The notes below the pieces were generated by a model. That model was not told the origin of the DNA. It saw nothing but the letters and a program-made list of their open reading frames with translations, and did not search any database. Shown here one piece after another: positions 1 to 7,488 of a stretch of DNA of 64,000 bases. Each line of letters opens with the position of its first letter. Position 1 is the stretch's first letter. The DNA comes from Stackebrandtia endophytica (GTDB lineage Bacteria > Actinomycetota > Actinomycetes > Mycobacteriales > Micromonosporaceae): positions 1,612,001 through 1,676,000 of the forward strand of contig NZ_VFOW01000001.1 in NCBI RefSeq assembly GCF_006716355.1, given 5' to 3'. The translations under genes and the position numbers were made by a program.

Positions 1-2323
1 CGAGACCGTGAGCCTCGGCGTGGTCGACGACGCACAGCAGGGCGGCGTGTTCGGTGATGAACCAGTGGCGCGCCTCGACGGCATCGCACCACCTCTCCGC
101 GACGACCTCGGTGTCGGCGTCTGCGGGTGGCAACGGGATCGGTATTCGATGGGGGTCGAGCAAGCGGGCGGCCCCATGGGCGGTGTGCAGGTAGTAGTCC
201 GACATTCGGCGCAGAGCGGCTCGACGGTCGGCCTCGGAGTCGACGGCCCTCGACCGCTCCCCGGCATAGCGGTACAACAGATCCGGAAGCTCCGACCGGC
301 CTCCGGTGTGGAGGGTGACGAGGTGGGTGCCCGCTAGTTCCGTCAACAGTGGATGGACTCTCGCGGTGGACAGCCCGGCCAGGGCGGCGGCCGCCGCCAA
401 CGACACGTCGACGGGAGGGTGCAGCGACAACATCCGGAAGAGCCGACCGGCGTCCGGACTCAGTCGGTCGTAGGACCACGAGAAGACCGCCCGCAGATCG
501 CTGGCCGGATCGGTGGTACTGAATGCACTCAGGTCGTCCCGATCGCCCTCCAGCAGGTCGGCGAGTTCGTCCAGCGGCAGATCGGGTTCGGCCGCCGCGC
601 GGGCCGATGCGATCGCCAACGCCAACGGCAGCCGGTCGCACAGTTCCGCCAGCCGCACCACCGCGTCAACGTGGCGGCCGGTACGCGATCGCCCCAAGCG
701 TGAGGTCAACATCTCCACGGCCTCATCGGCATCGAGCGAACCGACCGGCATCGGGGTGGCCTGATGTGTCGTGACCAGGCCGGTGAGTTTGGCCCGACTG
801 GTCACCAACACCATCGATCCGTCCGAGCCGGGTAGCAGTGGTCTCACCTGGTCGGCATCTCGGACGTTGTCGAGCACGATCAGCATTCGCCGTCGGTACA
901 ACAGGGTTCGGTACAACCCGAGCAGCGCCTCATCACCGGTGGGGATGCGCTGCGGCGAGACTCCCAATGCCGGAAGCAGGCCCCGCACCGTCGCCACCGG
1001 TGAGGCGCTCTCAGCACCGCGGAAATCCACATACAACTGTCCATCTTCGAATTTGTCGGCGACGCGGTGAGACCAGTGCAGCGCCAGCGCGGTCTTCCCC
1101 ACTCCCGCACCGCCTTCGATCGTCACGATCTGAGTGCTGTTGTCGTCGAGCACCCGCGACAAGATCCGATCGAGTTGACGCGTCTGCGCCAGCCGACCCA
1201 CCAGGGAACCGGTCGGCAACGGCAACTGAGCGGGTCGGACCGACTCCACGGTCGCCGAACCCGCACCCGCGCGGTCGCGAAGGATCCGGACGTGGGTTTC
1301 GGCAAGTTCGTGACTCGGATCGATCCCGAGCGTCTCGACCAACCGTCGGCGCAGATGCTGGTAGTGATGCAGGGCCTCACCCCGTCGTCCCCGAGCCGCC
1401 AACGCCAGCATGAATCGGGCCTGTAGCGGTTCGTGCAGCGGATGATGTGCCGCCTGCAATCGAAGAGCGGGCAGCAGATCCTCGTCGACGACGGTCGCGA
1501 GCTCCGCCAACGACGCCGCCGCCGCGATCCGGGCCTCCTGCAGAGCGGTCATCAGCGGGTGCAGCCGAAGGCCGGCGACGTCGGCGAACGGCTCGCCCCG
1601 CCACAGTTCGAACGCCGAGATCAGACAGCGGGCCGCCTCCGGTGGCTCGGCGCGGCGGGCCCGGGTCACCAGATCCCGGAAACGCAACGTGTCCAGGGTG
1701 TCGGCGGTCGCGTCGAGCCGGTACCCGCCGGGCGTGGCCGAGAGGCTCAACCGGTCACACTCACCGACCCGCAGCGTTCGACGCAACCGGGCCACATAAG
1801 TCTGGATGAGACCGACGGCGGTGGCCGGGACATCGCCGTCCCACAGCAGGTCGACCAACTCGTCCCGCCCGACGGTCACGTTGGCGCTCAACGCCAGCCG
1901 GCCGAGCAACTGCCGTTGCCGCAGTGACGCCACCGCGATCTCGCGGTTCCCGTGGCGCAGGGTCAACGGGCCCAGAACAGCCAAGGTGATCGGGTCGTCG
2001 GGTTCGGCCGCAGACGGTGGGTACTCCGCATGGTCGTCTACCGGTTCGGTCGGTGACAGCGACGCGGTCTCGAACTCGGTGCGCAATGGTCCGGCCAACC
2101 GCAACGCGTCGACCAGCGCGGCGACCGATCGGCGACGGGGAAGCCGGGTGCGGTGCTGTTCCAGGTCACGAATGGTCGCCACGCTGATACCGCAGCGGCG
2201 GGCCAGAGCGTCTTGGGTCAGTCCCCTTCGCAACCGATGGTGGCGCAGTAGTTGGCCGAAACGGGGTGCGGATCGATCTGGCACCTTGTCCTCGCGATCG
2301 CCGGGCGGCTGCCATCGCTCCAT
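1..2323 (-). CDS. AfsR/SARP-family transcriptional regulator with N-terminal XRE helix-turn-helix (3' end beyond window)
   Basis: No stop is reached before the left edge, so the C-terminus is missing; at least 774 codons are present. Reading from ATG 2323, residues about 20-75 form a Cro/XRE-type HTH (LTQDALARRCGISVATIRDLE). A winged-helix OmpR-like domain (LAVLGPLTLRHGNREI) and a BTAD helical region (EALHHYQHLRRRLVETLGID) follow. Next is an NB-ARC-type STAND ATPase with P-loop IEGGAGVGKTAL (Lys410) and Walker B LIVLDN. SARP proteins activate secondary-metabolite genes, and the STAND module is a nucleotide-controlled switch; a TPR tail is usual and probably lies outside. It is divergent from the secreted protease at 2902, so it might control it, but that is inference. 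Confidence 0.88.
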   Translation of the reverse strand, partial: MERWQPPGDREDKVPDRSAPRFGQLLRHHRLRRGLTQDALARRCGISVATIRDLEQHRTRLPRRRSVAALVDALRLAGPLRTEFETASLSPTEPVDDHAEYPPSAAEPDDPITLAVLGPLTLRHGNREIAVASLRQRQLLGRLALSANVTVGRDELVDLLWDGDVPATAVGLIQTYVARLRRTLRVGECDRLSLSATPGGYRLDATADTLDTLRFRDLVTRARRAEPPEAARCLISAFELWRGEPFADVAGLRLHPLMTALQEARIAAAASLAELATVVDEDLLPALRLQAAHHPLHEPLQARFMLALAARGRRGEALHHYQHLRRRLVETLGIDPSHELAETHVRILRDRAGAGSATVESVRPAQLPLPTGSLVGRLAQTRQLDRILSRVLDDNSTQIVTIEGGAGVGKTALALHWSHRVADKFEDGQLYVDFRGAESASPVATVRGLLPALGVSPQRIPTGDEALLGLYRTLLYRRRMLIVLDNVRDADQVRPLLPGSDGSMVLVTSRAKLTGLVTTHQATPMPVGSLDADEAVEMLTSRLGRSRTGRHVDAVVRLAELCDRLPLALAIASARAAAEPDLPLDELADLLEGDRDDLSAFSTTDPASDLRAVFSWSYDRLSPDAGRLFRMLSLHPPVDVSLAAAAALAGLSTARVHPLLTELAGTHLVTLHTGGRSELPDLLYRYAGERSRAVDSEADRRAALRRMSDYYLHTAHGAARLLDPHRIPIPLPPADADTEVVAERWCDAVEARHWFITEHAALLCVVDHAEAHGL

Positions 2324-2901
2324 GACACCGAACGCGGGCGTCGGCGTCATTCAGTGATTGACGAGCGTGACAGATGTCTATGCGGGGGCCTGTCCAGCAT
2401 CATAGGACGATTTGGTGTGTTTCGTGCCCCCCGGGGACGACGAATCCCGCATCGTGAGCAGTGGGAGCGCGGCCAATCGGTACCGATCGCGGTTCGGGAC
2501 GCGGGAACCCACCGCGAGCCTCTTCGAGCAGGTGACGACCGCCGACCGCGTTGAACCGCCACGCATCGAACCGCGCCGCCCATTGAGGATCCGCTCACCC
2601 GGTGAACGAATGTTCGACTTCGGACCAATACTCCTATCACGACACATGTGCCGCAGATCAGTCTCAACAACCGGTTAACCGGACAAATCCTTAACCGGAA
2701 CCTAAATTAACAAACAGCCCGTTGCATATCGATGACTTTCAATTAACATGTCCGTAGGTGACACACCCCGGTGAGTCACCCGACAAGACCAGGTCCGCCC
2801 GAACCGGTCGAACCAGTACCCCTGGTGAGTCTCGCGAGCCTCCGGTGACGGCGACCCGGCCGCATCCCGTACCCCCGGCATGTATGCGAAAGGCCAATTA
2901 C
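2324..2901. other. Gene-free divergent promoter region between regulator and protease
   Basis: This stretch of 578 bases lies between the AfsR-like regulator and the first protease. ORFs across it have no ribosome site or recognisable product. The part from about 2640 to 2760 is markedly AT-richer than the surroundings and probably holds the protease promoter. A GTG at 2758 is in frame with the protease, but the intervening 48 codons are polar and do not look like a signal peptide. Confidence 0.6.
2671..2698. promoter_or_regulatory. Palindrome CCGGTTAACCGG plus half-site, possible operator
   Basis: A perfect 12-base palindrome (2671-2682) is followed eight bases later by TTAACCGG (2691-2698), inside the AT-rich region upstream of the first protease. 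The half-site CCGGTTAA recurs at 4175-4182 upstream of the second protease. Regulatory function is inferred from position only. Confidence 0.35.
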
Positions 2902-4059
2902 GTGAAAGCTCGAAGAATCGCAGCGGTGTTCGCGGCTACCGCCATCACGACCACCACCTTCGCCCTGGCGGGATCCCCCGCCGCCGCCCAGCCCGCCGGT
3001 TTCGACGAACAGCGTCTGGAACTGAGCCAGTCCGTCGACCCGGGAATGCTCGCCGCCATGAGCGAGACATTCGGATACTCCACCGACGAGGCCCTCGACC
3101 GCCTCGCCGTGGAAAGCCTCGCCTCCGAAGCGGAACCGCAACTGCGCGCCGAACTCGGCGACGATTTCGCGGGTCTGTGGCTGGAACCGGATTCCAACAC
3201 CGTCCACATCGCCGTCACCGACGACACGATCTCCATCACCGAGACCGGGTACGCCACCACCGTCGTCAAGTACAACGAGACCACCCTCCACAACTGGCAG
3301 TCAACATTGGACGGCACGGTGACCGGTGACGGCATCACCGGAACCTACGTCGACGTCACGACCAACCAGGTCGTCGTCGACGCCCTGCCCAGCGCGGTGG
3401 ACACCGCCACCGACCTGGTCGAGGCCTCCGGCGTGCCCGCCGAGGCGGTTCGCGTCGACGTGACCGACGAGGCTCCGCAGACGCTGGCGACCATCCGCGG
3501 TGGCGACGCCTACCACATCAACGGCTCCTCGCGGTGTTCCGTCGGCTTCGCCGTCAACCACAGCACCTACGGAAACGGCTTCGTAACGGCTGGACACTGT
3601 GGAACCGTCGGTTCCTCGGTCACCGGCGGAAGCGGTGGCACCGGCCAGTTCCGCGGCTCGTCGTTCCCCGGCCGTGACTACGCCTGGGTCGACGCCGACG
3701 CGGCGTGGACCAACACCGCGACGGTCAACCGCTACGACGGCACCGTCGTCCAGGTCTCGAACTCCACCGAGGCCGCCGTGGGCGCCTCGATCTGCCGTTC
3801 GGGATCGACCACCGGTTGGCGCTGCGGCAGCGTGCAGGCCAAGAACCAGTCGGTGAGCTACCCGCAGGGCACCGTGACCGGCCTGACCCGGACCAACGCG
3901 TGCGCCGAGCCCGGCGACTCGGGAGGCTCCTTCATTTCCGGCAACAGCGCCCAGGGCATGACCAGCGGCGGCAGCGGCAACTGCTCCTTCGGCGGCACGA
4001 CCTACTTCCAGCCACTCCTGCCCGCGCTCAGCGCCTACGGCCTGACGTTGCAGACCTGA
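2902..4059 (+). CDS. Secreted S1E serine protease, streptogrisin/alpha-lytic type preproprotein
   Basis: The 385-residue prepro-protease is made for export and self-cleavage. A basic start (KARR) and hydrophobic stretch ending near AAAQPAG form the signal peptide. An alpha-lytic-type pro-domain spans about residues 35-200 and the chymotrypsin-fold domain follows. The catalytic triad is visible: His232 in TAGHCG, Asp259 in GRDYAWV and Ser340 in GDSGGS. Paired cysteines (RCSV/GHCG, ICRSG/WRCG, NACAEP/GNCSF) fit the usual disulfides. I chose GTG 2902 because GAAAGG lies eight bases upstream and the same arrangement precedes the paralogue at 4342; ATG 2884 is an alternative. It is a paralogue of the next gene without the C-terminal extension. 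Substrate preference cannot be read from the sequence. Confidence 0.93.
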   Translation: MKARRIAAVFAATAITTTTFALAGSPAAAQPAGFDEQRLELSQSVDPGMLAAMSETFGYSTDEALDRLAVESLASEAEPQLRAELGDDFAGLWLEPDSNTVHIAVTDDTISITETGYATTVVKYNETTLHNWQSTLDGTVTGDGITGTYVDVTTNQVVVDALPSAVDTATDLVEASGVPAEAVRVDVTDEAPQTLATIRGGDAYHINGSSRCSVGFAVNHSTYGNGFVTAGHCGTVGSSVTGGSGGTGQFRGSSFPGRDYAWVDADAAWTNTATVNRYDGTVVQVSNSTEAAVGASICRSGSTTGWRCGSVQAKNQSVSYPQGTVTGLTRTNACAEPGDSGGSFISGNSAQGMTSGGSGNCSFGGTTYFQPLLPALSAYGLTLQT

Positions 4060-4076
4060 CCTTTATCCTCTCACCC

Positions 4077-4119
4077 GGCCCTGCTCGGCGCGTTCGGATC
4101 GGCGCCGAGCAGGGCCTTT
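4077..4119 (+). terminator. Rho-independent terminator after first protease
   Basis: Perfect 15-base arms GGCCCTGCTCGGCGC (4077-4091) and GCGCCGAGCAGGGCC (4102-4116) enclose a 10-base loop and are followed by TTT. It sits 17 bases after the protease stop. Confidence 0.85.
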
Positions 4120-4341
4120 AGCCGTGAATACACCGGCGTACTCGACAATCGACCATTGATTCGAAGACGACAGTCCGGTTAATGATGTTATGGGCGATTC
4201 GTGGGATTCAGTTAATTAATAAAGGTTCCAAATATCTATTGATCTCAATACTCTGATCACGCCACTTCCGGCAAGGGCTTCGATCCCCATCGATGTCCTA
4301 AGTGGTGACCACCTGAGTCCCCAATCGAAAAAGGCAGAACC
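4120..4341 (+). promoter_or_regulatory. AT-rich promoter region of second protease
   Basis: The 220 bases between the terminator and the GTG start are AT-rich, with CCGGTTAA at 4175-4182 and the palindromic run TTAATTAA near 4211-4218. The ribosome site AAAAAGG (4328-4334) lies about eight bases before GTG 4342. No exact -10/-35 pair is assigned. Confidence 0.4.
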
Positions 4342-5997
4342 GTGTACCCTCGCAGAACACTCGCCGCGCTCGGCGTAACCGCGCTCGCGGCGACAAGCGC
4401 GCTCGTCATGTCCAGCGCCACCAGCGCCGGTGCGGAGGAGCTGACGACATTCGACAACGCCCGCTCCGCACTGATCGGCAACGTCGACCCCGACATCCTC
4501 AAAGCCATGTCGAGCCAGTTCGACCTCACCGTTGACGCCGTCTACGACCGGCTGGCCACCGAAGCGGTCGCCGGCCAGGTGGAAGACGTCGCGGCCGCCG
4601 GCTTCGGCGACTCCTATGCCGGAACCTGGGTCAACGACGACGCGACCGCCATCATCGTCGCCATCACCGACCCGAACCTCACCCGACACGTGGAGAACCT
4701 CGGCGCCACCGCCGAAGTCGTCGACGAGTCGCTGAGCAACCTCTACACCCAATTGGCCGCCCTCGACTCCTACGATCAGCAGAACTCCTCCCCCGACGAA
4801 GTCCACGGCTGGTATGTCGACGTCACGACCAACTCGACGGTCGTCGTCGCCGACACCACCGCCGACGGTGAGAAGTTCGCCGCGTCGGCCGACGCCGGTG
4901 ACGTCACCGTCGAGGTCAGCACCGACCGGCCGCAGACCTTCGCCGACATCGTCGGCGGCAGCGCCTACAACATCAGCGGATCCAGCCGGTGCTCCGTCGG
5001 CTTCTCCGCCACCCACCCGACCTACGGCGACGGTTTCGTGACCGCCGGACACTGCGGCCGCGTCGGCGCGCAGATCACCGGCGGCATCGGCCAGGGCGGC
5101 CAGTTCCGCTTCTCCCGCTTCCCCGGCAACGACTGGGCCTGGGTTGAAGCCGGCCCCAGCTGGACCGTCGCACCCCTGGTCAACCGGTACAACGGCTCCA
5201 CCGTCTCGGTGACCGACGGCAACGAGGCCGCCGTGGGTGCCTCCGTGTGCCGCTCCGGCTCCACCACCGGTTGGCACTGCGGCACCATCCAGGCCAAGAA
5301 CCAGTCGGTGACCTACCCCGAGGGCACCATCACCGGGATGACCCAGACCACCGTGTGCGCCGAGCCGGGCGACTCCGGCGGCTCCTACATCTCCGGTGGC
5401 AGCGCCCAGGGCGTGACCAGCGGCGGCAGCGGCAACTGCCGCACCGGAGGAACCACGTTCTTCGAGCCGTTGGCCCGTGCGCTGGCCAACACCGGCACCA
5501 CGCTGACCACCACCAGCGGCAACCCCGGTCAGAGCGACTTCAGCCTGTCGGCCAGCCCGAGCCGCGTCGCCGTCCAGCCCGGACAGTCCGGTTCGGTCAC
5601 CGTCCAATCGCGCGTGACGCAGGGCCAGGCCGTCAACATCAGCCTGTCGTCCTCGACCCTCCCGTCGGGTGCCTCGGCGTCATTCAGCCCGGCGACCATC
5701 TCCTCCAACGGCAGCTCGCAGCTGTCCATCTCCACATCCGCCTCCACCCCGCAGGGCAGCTACCAGATCACCGTCTCCGCCAGCGGCGGATCGCCGTCGG
5801 TCACCCGCACCACCACCGTGACCCTGGTCGTCGGCCAGGACGACGGTGGCGGCGGAACCTGGGCGGCCGGCACCACCTACCAGGTCGGCGACCAGGTCAC
5901 CTACAACGGTGTGACCTACCGCTGCCAGATCGCGCACACCGCGTTCACCGGTTGGGAACCGCCCAACACCCCCGCGCTGTGGCAGCGGATCGGTTAA
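4342..5997 (+). CDS. Secreted S1E serine protease with Ig-like and chitin-binding (CBM5/12) C-terminal domains
   Basis: The 551-residue preproprotease is homologous throughout its first 390 residues to its upstream neighbour. It has a signal peptide (about 1-31), a pro-domain to about residue 205, then the protease domain with His237 (TAGHCG), Asp264 (GNDWAW) and Ser345 (GDSGGS). After a linker near residue 395, a beta-rich Ser/Thr domain (about 398-497, FSLSASPSRVAVQPGQSGSV) resembles bacterial Ig-like extensions. The last ~45 residues carry YQVGDQVTYNGVTYRC and WEPPNTPALW, typical of CBM5/12 chitin-binding modules. This layout resembles the known Streptomyces griseus protease C with its chitin-binding tail. 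A role on chitin-associated protein, such as insect or fungal material, is inferred. GTG start chosen for its AAAAAGG ribosome site. Confidence 0.93.
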   Translation: MYPRRTLAALGVTALAATSALVMSSATSAGAEELTTFDNARSALIGNVDPDILKAMSSQFDLTVDAVYDRLATEAVAGQVEDVAAAGFGDSYAGTWVNDDATAIIVAITDPNLTRHVENLGATAEVVDESLSNLYTQLAALDSYDQQNSSPDEVHGWYVDVTTNSTVVVADTTADGEKFAASADAGDVTVEVSTDRPQTFADIVGGSAYNISGSSRCSVGFSATHPTYGDGFVTAGHCGRVGAQITGGIGQGGQFRFSRFPGNDWAWVEAGPSWTVAPLVNRYNGSTVSVTDGNEAAVGASVCRSGSTTGWHCGTIQAKNQSVTYPEGTITGMTQTTVCAEPGDSGGSYISGGSAQGVTSGGSGNCRTGGTTFFEPLARALANTGTTLTTTSGNPGQSDFSLSASPSRVAVQPGQSGSVTVQSRVTQGQAVNISLSSSTLPSGASASFSPATISSNGSSQLSISTSASTPQGSYQITVSASGGSPSVTRTTTVTLVVGQDDGGGGTWAAGTTYQVGDQVTYNGVTYRCQIAHTAFTGWEPPNTPALWQRIG

Positions 5998-6017
5998 CCG
6001 GCAACACATCTCTCTAA

Positions 6018-6182
6018 GAAGCTGTCTTTAAACCTGCTGTTCTGTTGCGCGTCGCCCAGACGGGCGCCTCGCGGTGTTGTCGGTGTCCCTGCATACAACA
6101 CCGGTATGCAGGGACGCCTCCGCCACTGCGATCCACTCGCCTGGACCGCCGCTCACGACGAACGAGGTTCAAAGACAGCTTC
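6018..6182 (+). mobile_element. MITE-like element, copy 1 (165 bp, TAA target duplication)
   Basis: The ends are inverted repeats: GAAGCTGTCTTTAAACC on the left and GGTTCAAAGACAGCTTC on the right, 17 bases with one mismatch. TAA flanks both sides (6015-6017 and 6183-6185), as expected for a 3-bp target duplication. No transposase is encoded. A near-identical copy lies in opposite orientation at 26427-26592. TNA-type 3-bp duplications occur in parts of the IS5 family, so mobilisation by an IS5-like transposase elsewhere in the genome is plausible but unproven. Internally CCCTGCATAC pairs with GTATGCAGGG. Confidence 0.8.
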
Positions 6183-6283
6183 TAAACAGCCGTGGGCGGT
6201 GGCGCAGACGCGTCGCCGCCCACGGTGCCAAGTCGACCTCCATACGAGATCGCCGCCGTGGAACAGGCTCTAAGCTGGGGCCC

Positions 6284-6757
6284 ATGACCACCCGTTTGCA
6301 GCCGGGAGACCCGGCACCCGAGTTCGATCTGCCCACCGCCGACGGTCAGCAGCTCAGTCTGGCCTCATTGAAGGGTCACAAGGTGATCCTGTACGCCTAC
6401 CCGGCGGCGATGACGCCCGGCTGCACCAAGCAGGCGTGCGACTTCCGCGACAACCTCGCCTCGTTGCAGGCCGCCGGATACCGGGTCGTCGGCATCTCCC
6501 CCGACAAGCCGGAGAAACTGGCCAAGTTCGTTGAACGCGACGAGCTGACGTTCCCGCTGGTCTCGGACGTCGACAAGACGACCCTGACCGCCTACGGGGC
6601 GTTCGGGGAGAAGAAGAACTACGGCCGCATCGTGCAGGGCGTCATCCGGTCGACCTTCGTCATCGACGAGGACGGCAAAATCGAAGTCGCCCAGTACAAC
6701 GTTCGGGCCACCGGGCACGTGGCGAAACTGCGCCGCGATCTGGGATTGGACAAGTAG
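6284..6757 (+). CDS. bcp: Thioredoxin-dependent thiol peroxidase, BCP/PrxQ type
   Basis: The 157-residue cytosolic peroxiredoxin reduces hydrogen and organic peroxides using thioredoxin. PGDPAPEFDLPTADG opens the fold. The peroxidatic Cys47 sits in MTPGCTKQAC and the resolving Cys52 is five residues later, the arrangement of 2-Cys PrxQ/BCP proteins. The C-terminal FGEKKNYG and STFVIDEDGKI motifs are family hallmarks. The length is normal. I chose ATG 6284 because the in-frame extension back to 6074 reads through the mobile element. The gene stands alone, with MITE copy 1 ending 101 bases upstream, so its promoter must lie in that gap or in the element. Confidence 0.95.
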   Translation: MTTRLQPGDPAPEFDLPTADGQQLSLASLKGHKVILYAYPAAMTPGCTKQACDFRDNLASLQAAGYRVVGISPDKPEKLAKFVERDELTFPLVSDVDKTTLTAYGAFGEKKNYGRIVQGVIRSTFVIDEDGKIEVAQYNVRATGHVAKLRRDLGLDK

Positions 6758-6764
6758 CGGCCGA

Positions 6765-6893
6765 TCACCGGTCTTCCGGGTCGGCGACACCGTCGGTGGT
6801 CACCGGCGGCAGCAACTCCTGCGACCGAAGGCGCCGACGTGCGGTGCGGTTGGCGATACGGCGGCGCGGGTGCATCGTGCTGGGGAGGTTCAC
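6765..6893 (-). CDS. Possible small basic protein, 42 residues
   Basis: A short reading frame on the minus strand starts at GTG 6893 (or ATG 6875) and ends seven bases past the bcp stop, convergent with it. The product is very basic (MHPRRRIANRTARRRLRSQELL) with an acidic end. AGGAT lies about nine bases before the GTG. I do not recognise a family. It is supported only by the ribosome site, the coherent composition and its filling an otherwise empty gap; chance remains possible. Confidence 0.3.
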   Translation of the reverse strand: MNLPSTMHPRRRIANRTARRRLRSQELLPPVTTDGVADPEDR

Positions 6894-6945
6894 AAGCGCA
6901 GATCCTAGCCGGTGAAATGCCCCGATGGGGGCACTGATCTTGGCG

Positions 6946-6976
6946 GATGGCGACGCCCCCGTGGGGCGTCGCCATC
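6946..6976 (-). terminator. Terminator hairpin overlapping the HIT-gene stop codon
   Basis: Arms GATGGCGACGCCCC (6946-6959) and GGGGCGTCGCCATC (6963-6976) give a 14-bp stem with a 3-base loop. On the minus strand the stem begins inside the stop codon of the HIT protein. There is no clear T-run. Confidence 0.65.
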
Positions 6977-7460
6977 ACATCGCCGAACGGATACCGGCCG
7001 CGATCGCGGCCATCTCATCGGCGGTCTGGTCGAGTACGCCGTTCTCCGCCATCAGCGCGTGGAACTGCTGCCGTGGGTACGGCACCTCCGGTGGGAGACA
7101 GGCGACGTGCCAATGGATGTGGGCGTTGCCCTGCATCGATCCCAGCGACATCAGATAGACCCGTTCCGTCGGCAGTACCGACGCCGCGGCGCGGGCGACG
7201 CGATGCACGACAGCCTGCAGATCCAGGTAGTCGGCGGTGTCCAGGTCCCGCACCACGTCCACCAGGTGCCGTTTCGGTGACACCAACAGGTAGCCCGGCA
7301 GCGTGGGATAGCGGTTGAGGAAGGCGATGTACCGGTCGTCCTCCCAGATCACGTGGTGAGGGTTCTCGGTCTCACCGGCGACGATTCGGCAGATGAAGCA
7401 GTCGGTGGAAATAATAAGGCGCTCATAGGCTGCGATGTCGAAGGGGATTCGTCTGCTCAT
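6975..7460 (-). CDS. HIT-family nucleotide hydrolase/transferase
   Basis: The 161-residue protein has the histidine-triad signature NAHIHWHVACLP (His114, His116, His118), which in HIT proteins binds and cleaves nucleoside phosphates or phosphoramidates. An N-terminal DCFICRIVAGE motif is typical of HINT/HIT enzymes that begin with a possible metal-binding cysteine pair. I chose ATG 7460 because the longer frame runs into the upstream permease. It lies 28 bases downstream of the purine permease on the same strand, so the two are probably cotranscribed, consistent with a purine nucleotide link. Confidence 0.88.
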   Translation of the reverse strand: MSRRIPFDIAAYERLIISTDCFICRIVAGETENPHHVIWEDDRYIAFLNRYPTLPGYLLVSPKRHLVDVVRDLDTADYLDLQAVVHRVARAAASVLPTERVYLMSLGSMQGNAHIHWHVACLPPEVPYPRQQFHALMAENGVLDQTADEMAAIAAGIRSAM

Positions 7461-7488
7461 GAGCGCCTCGTCGTCGAAGATTCGCCGA

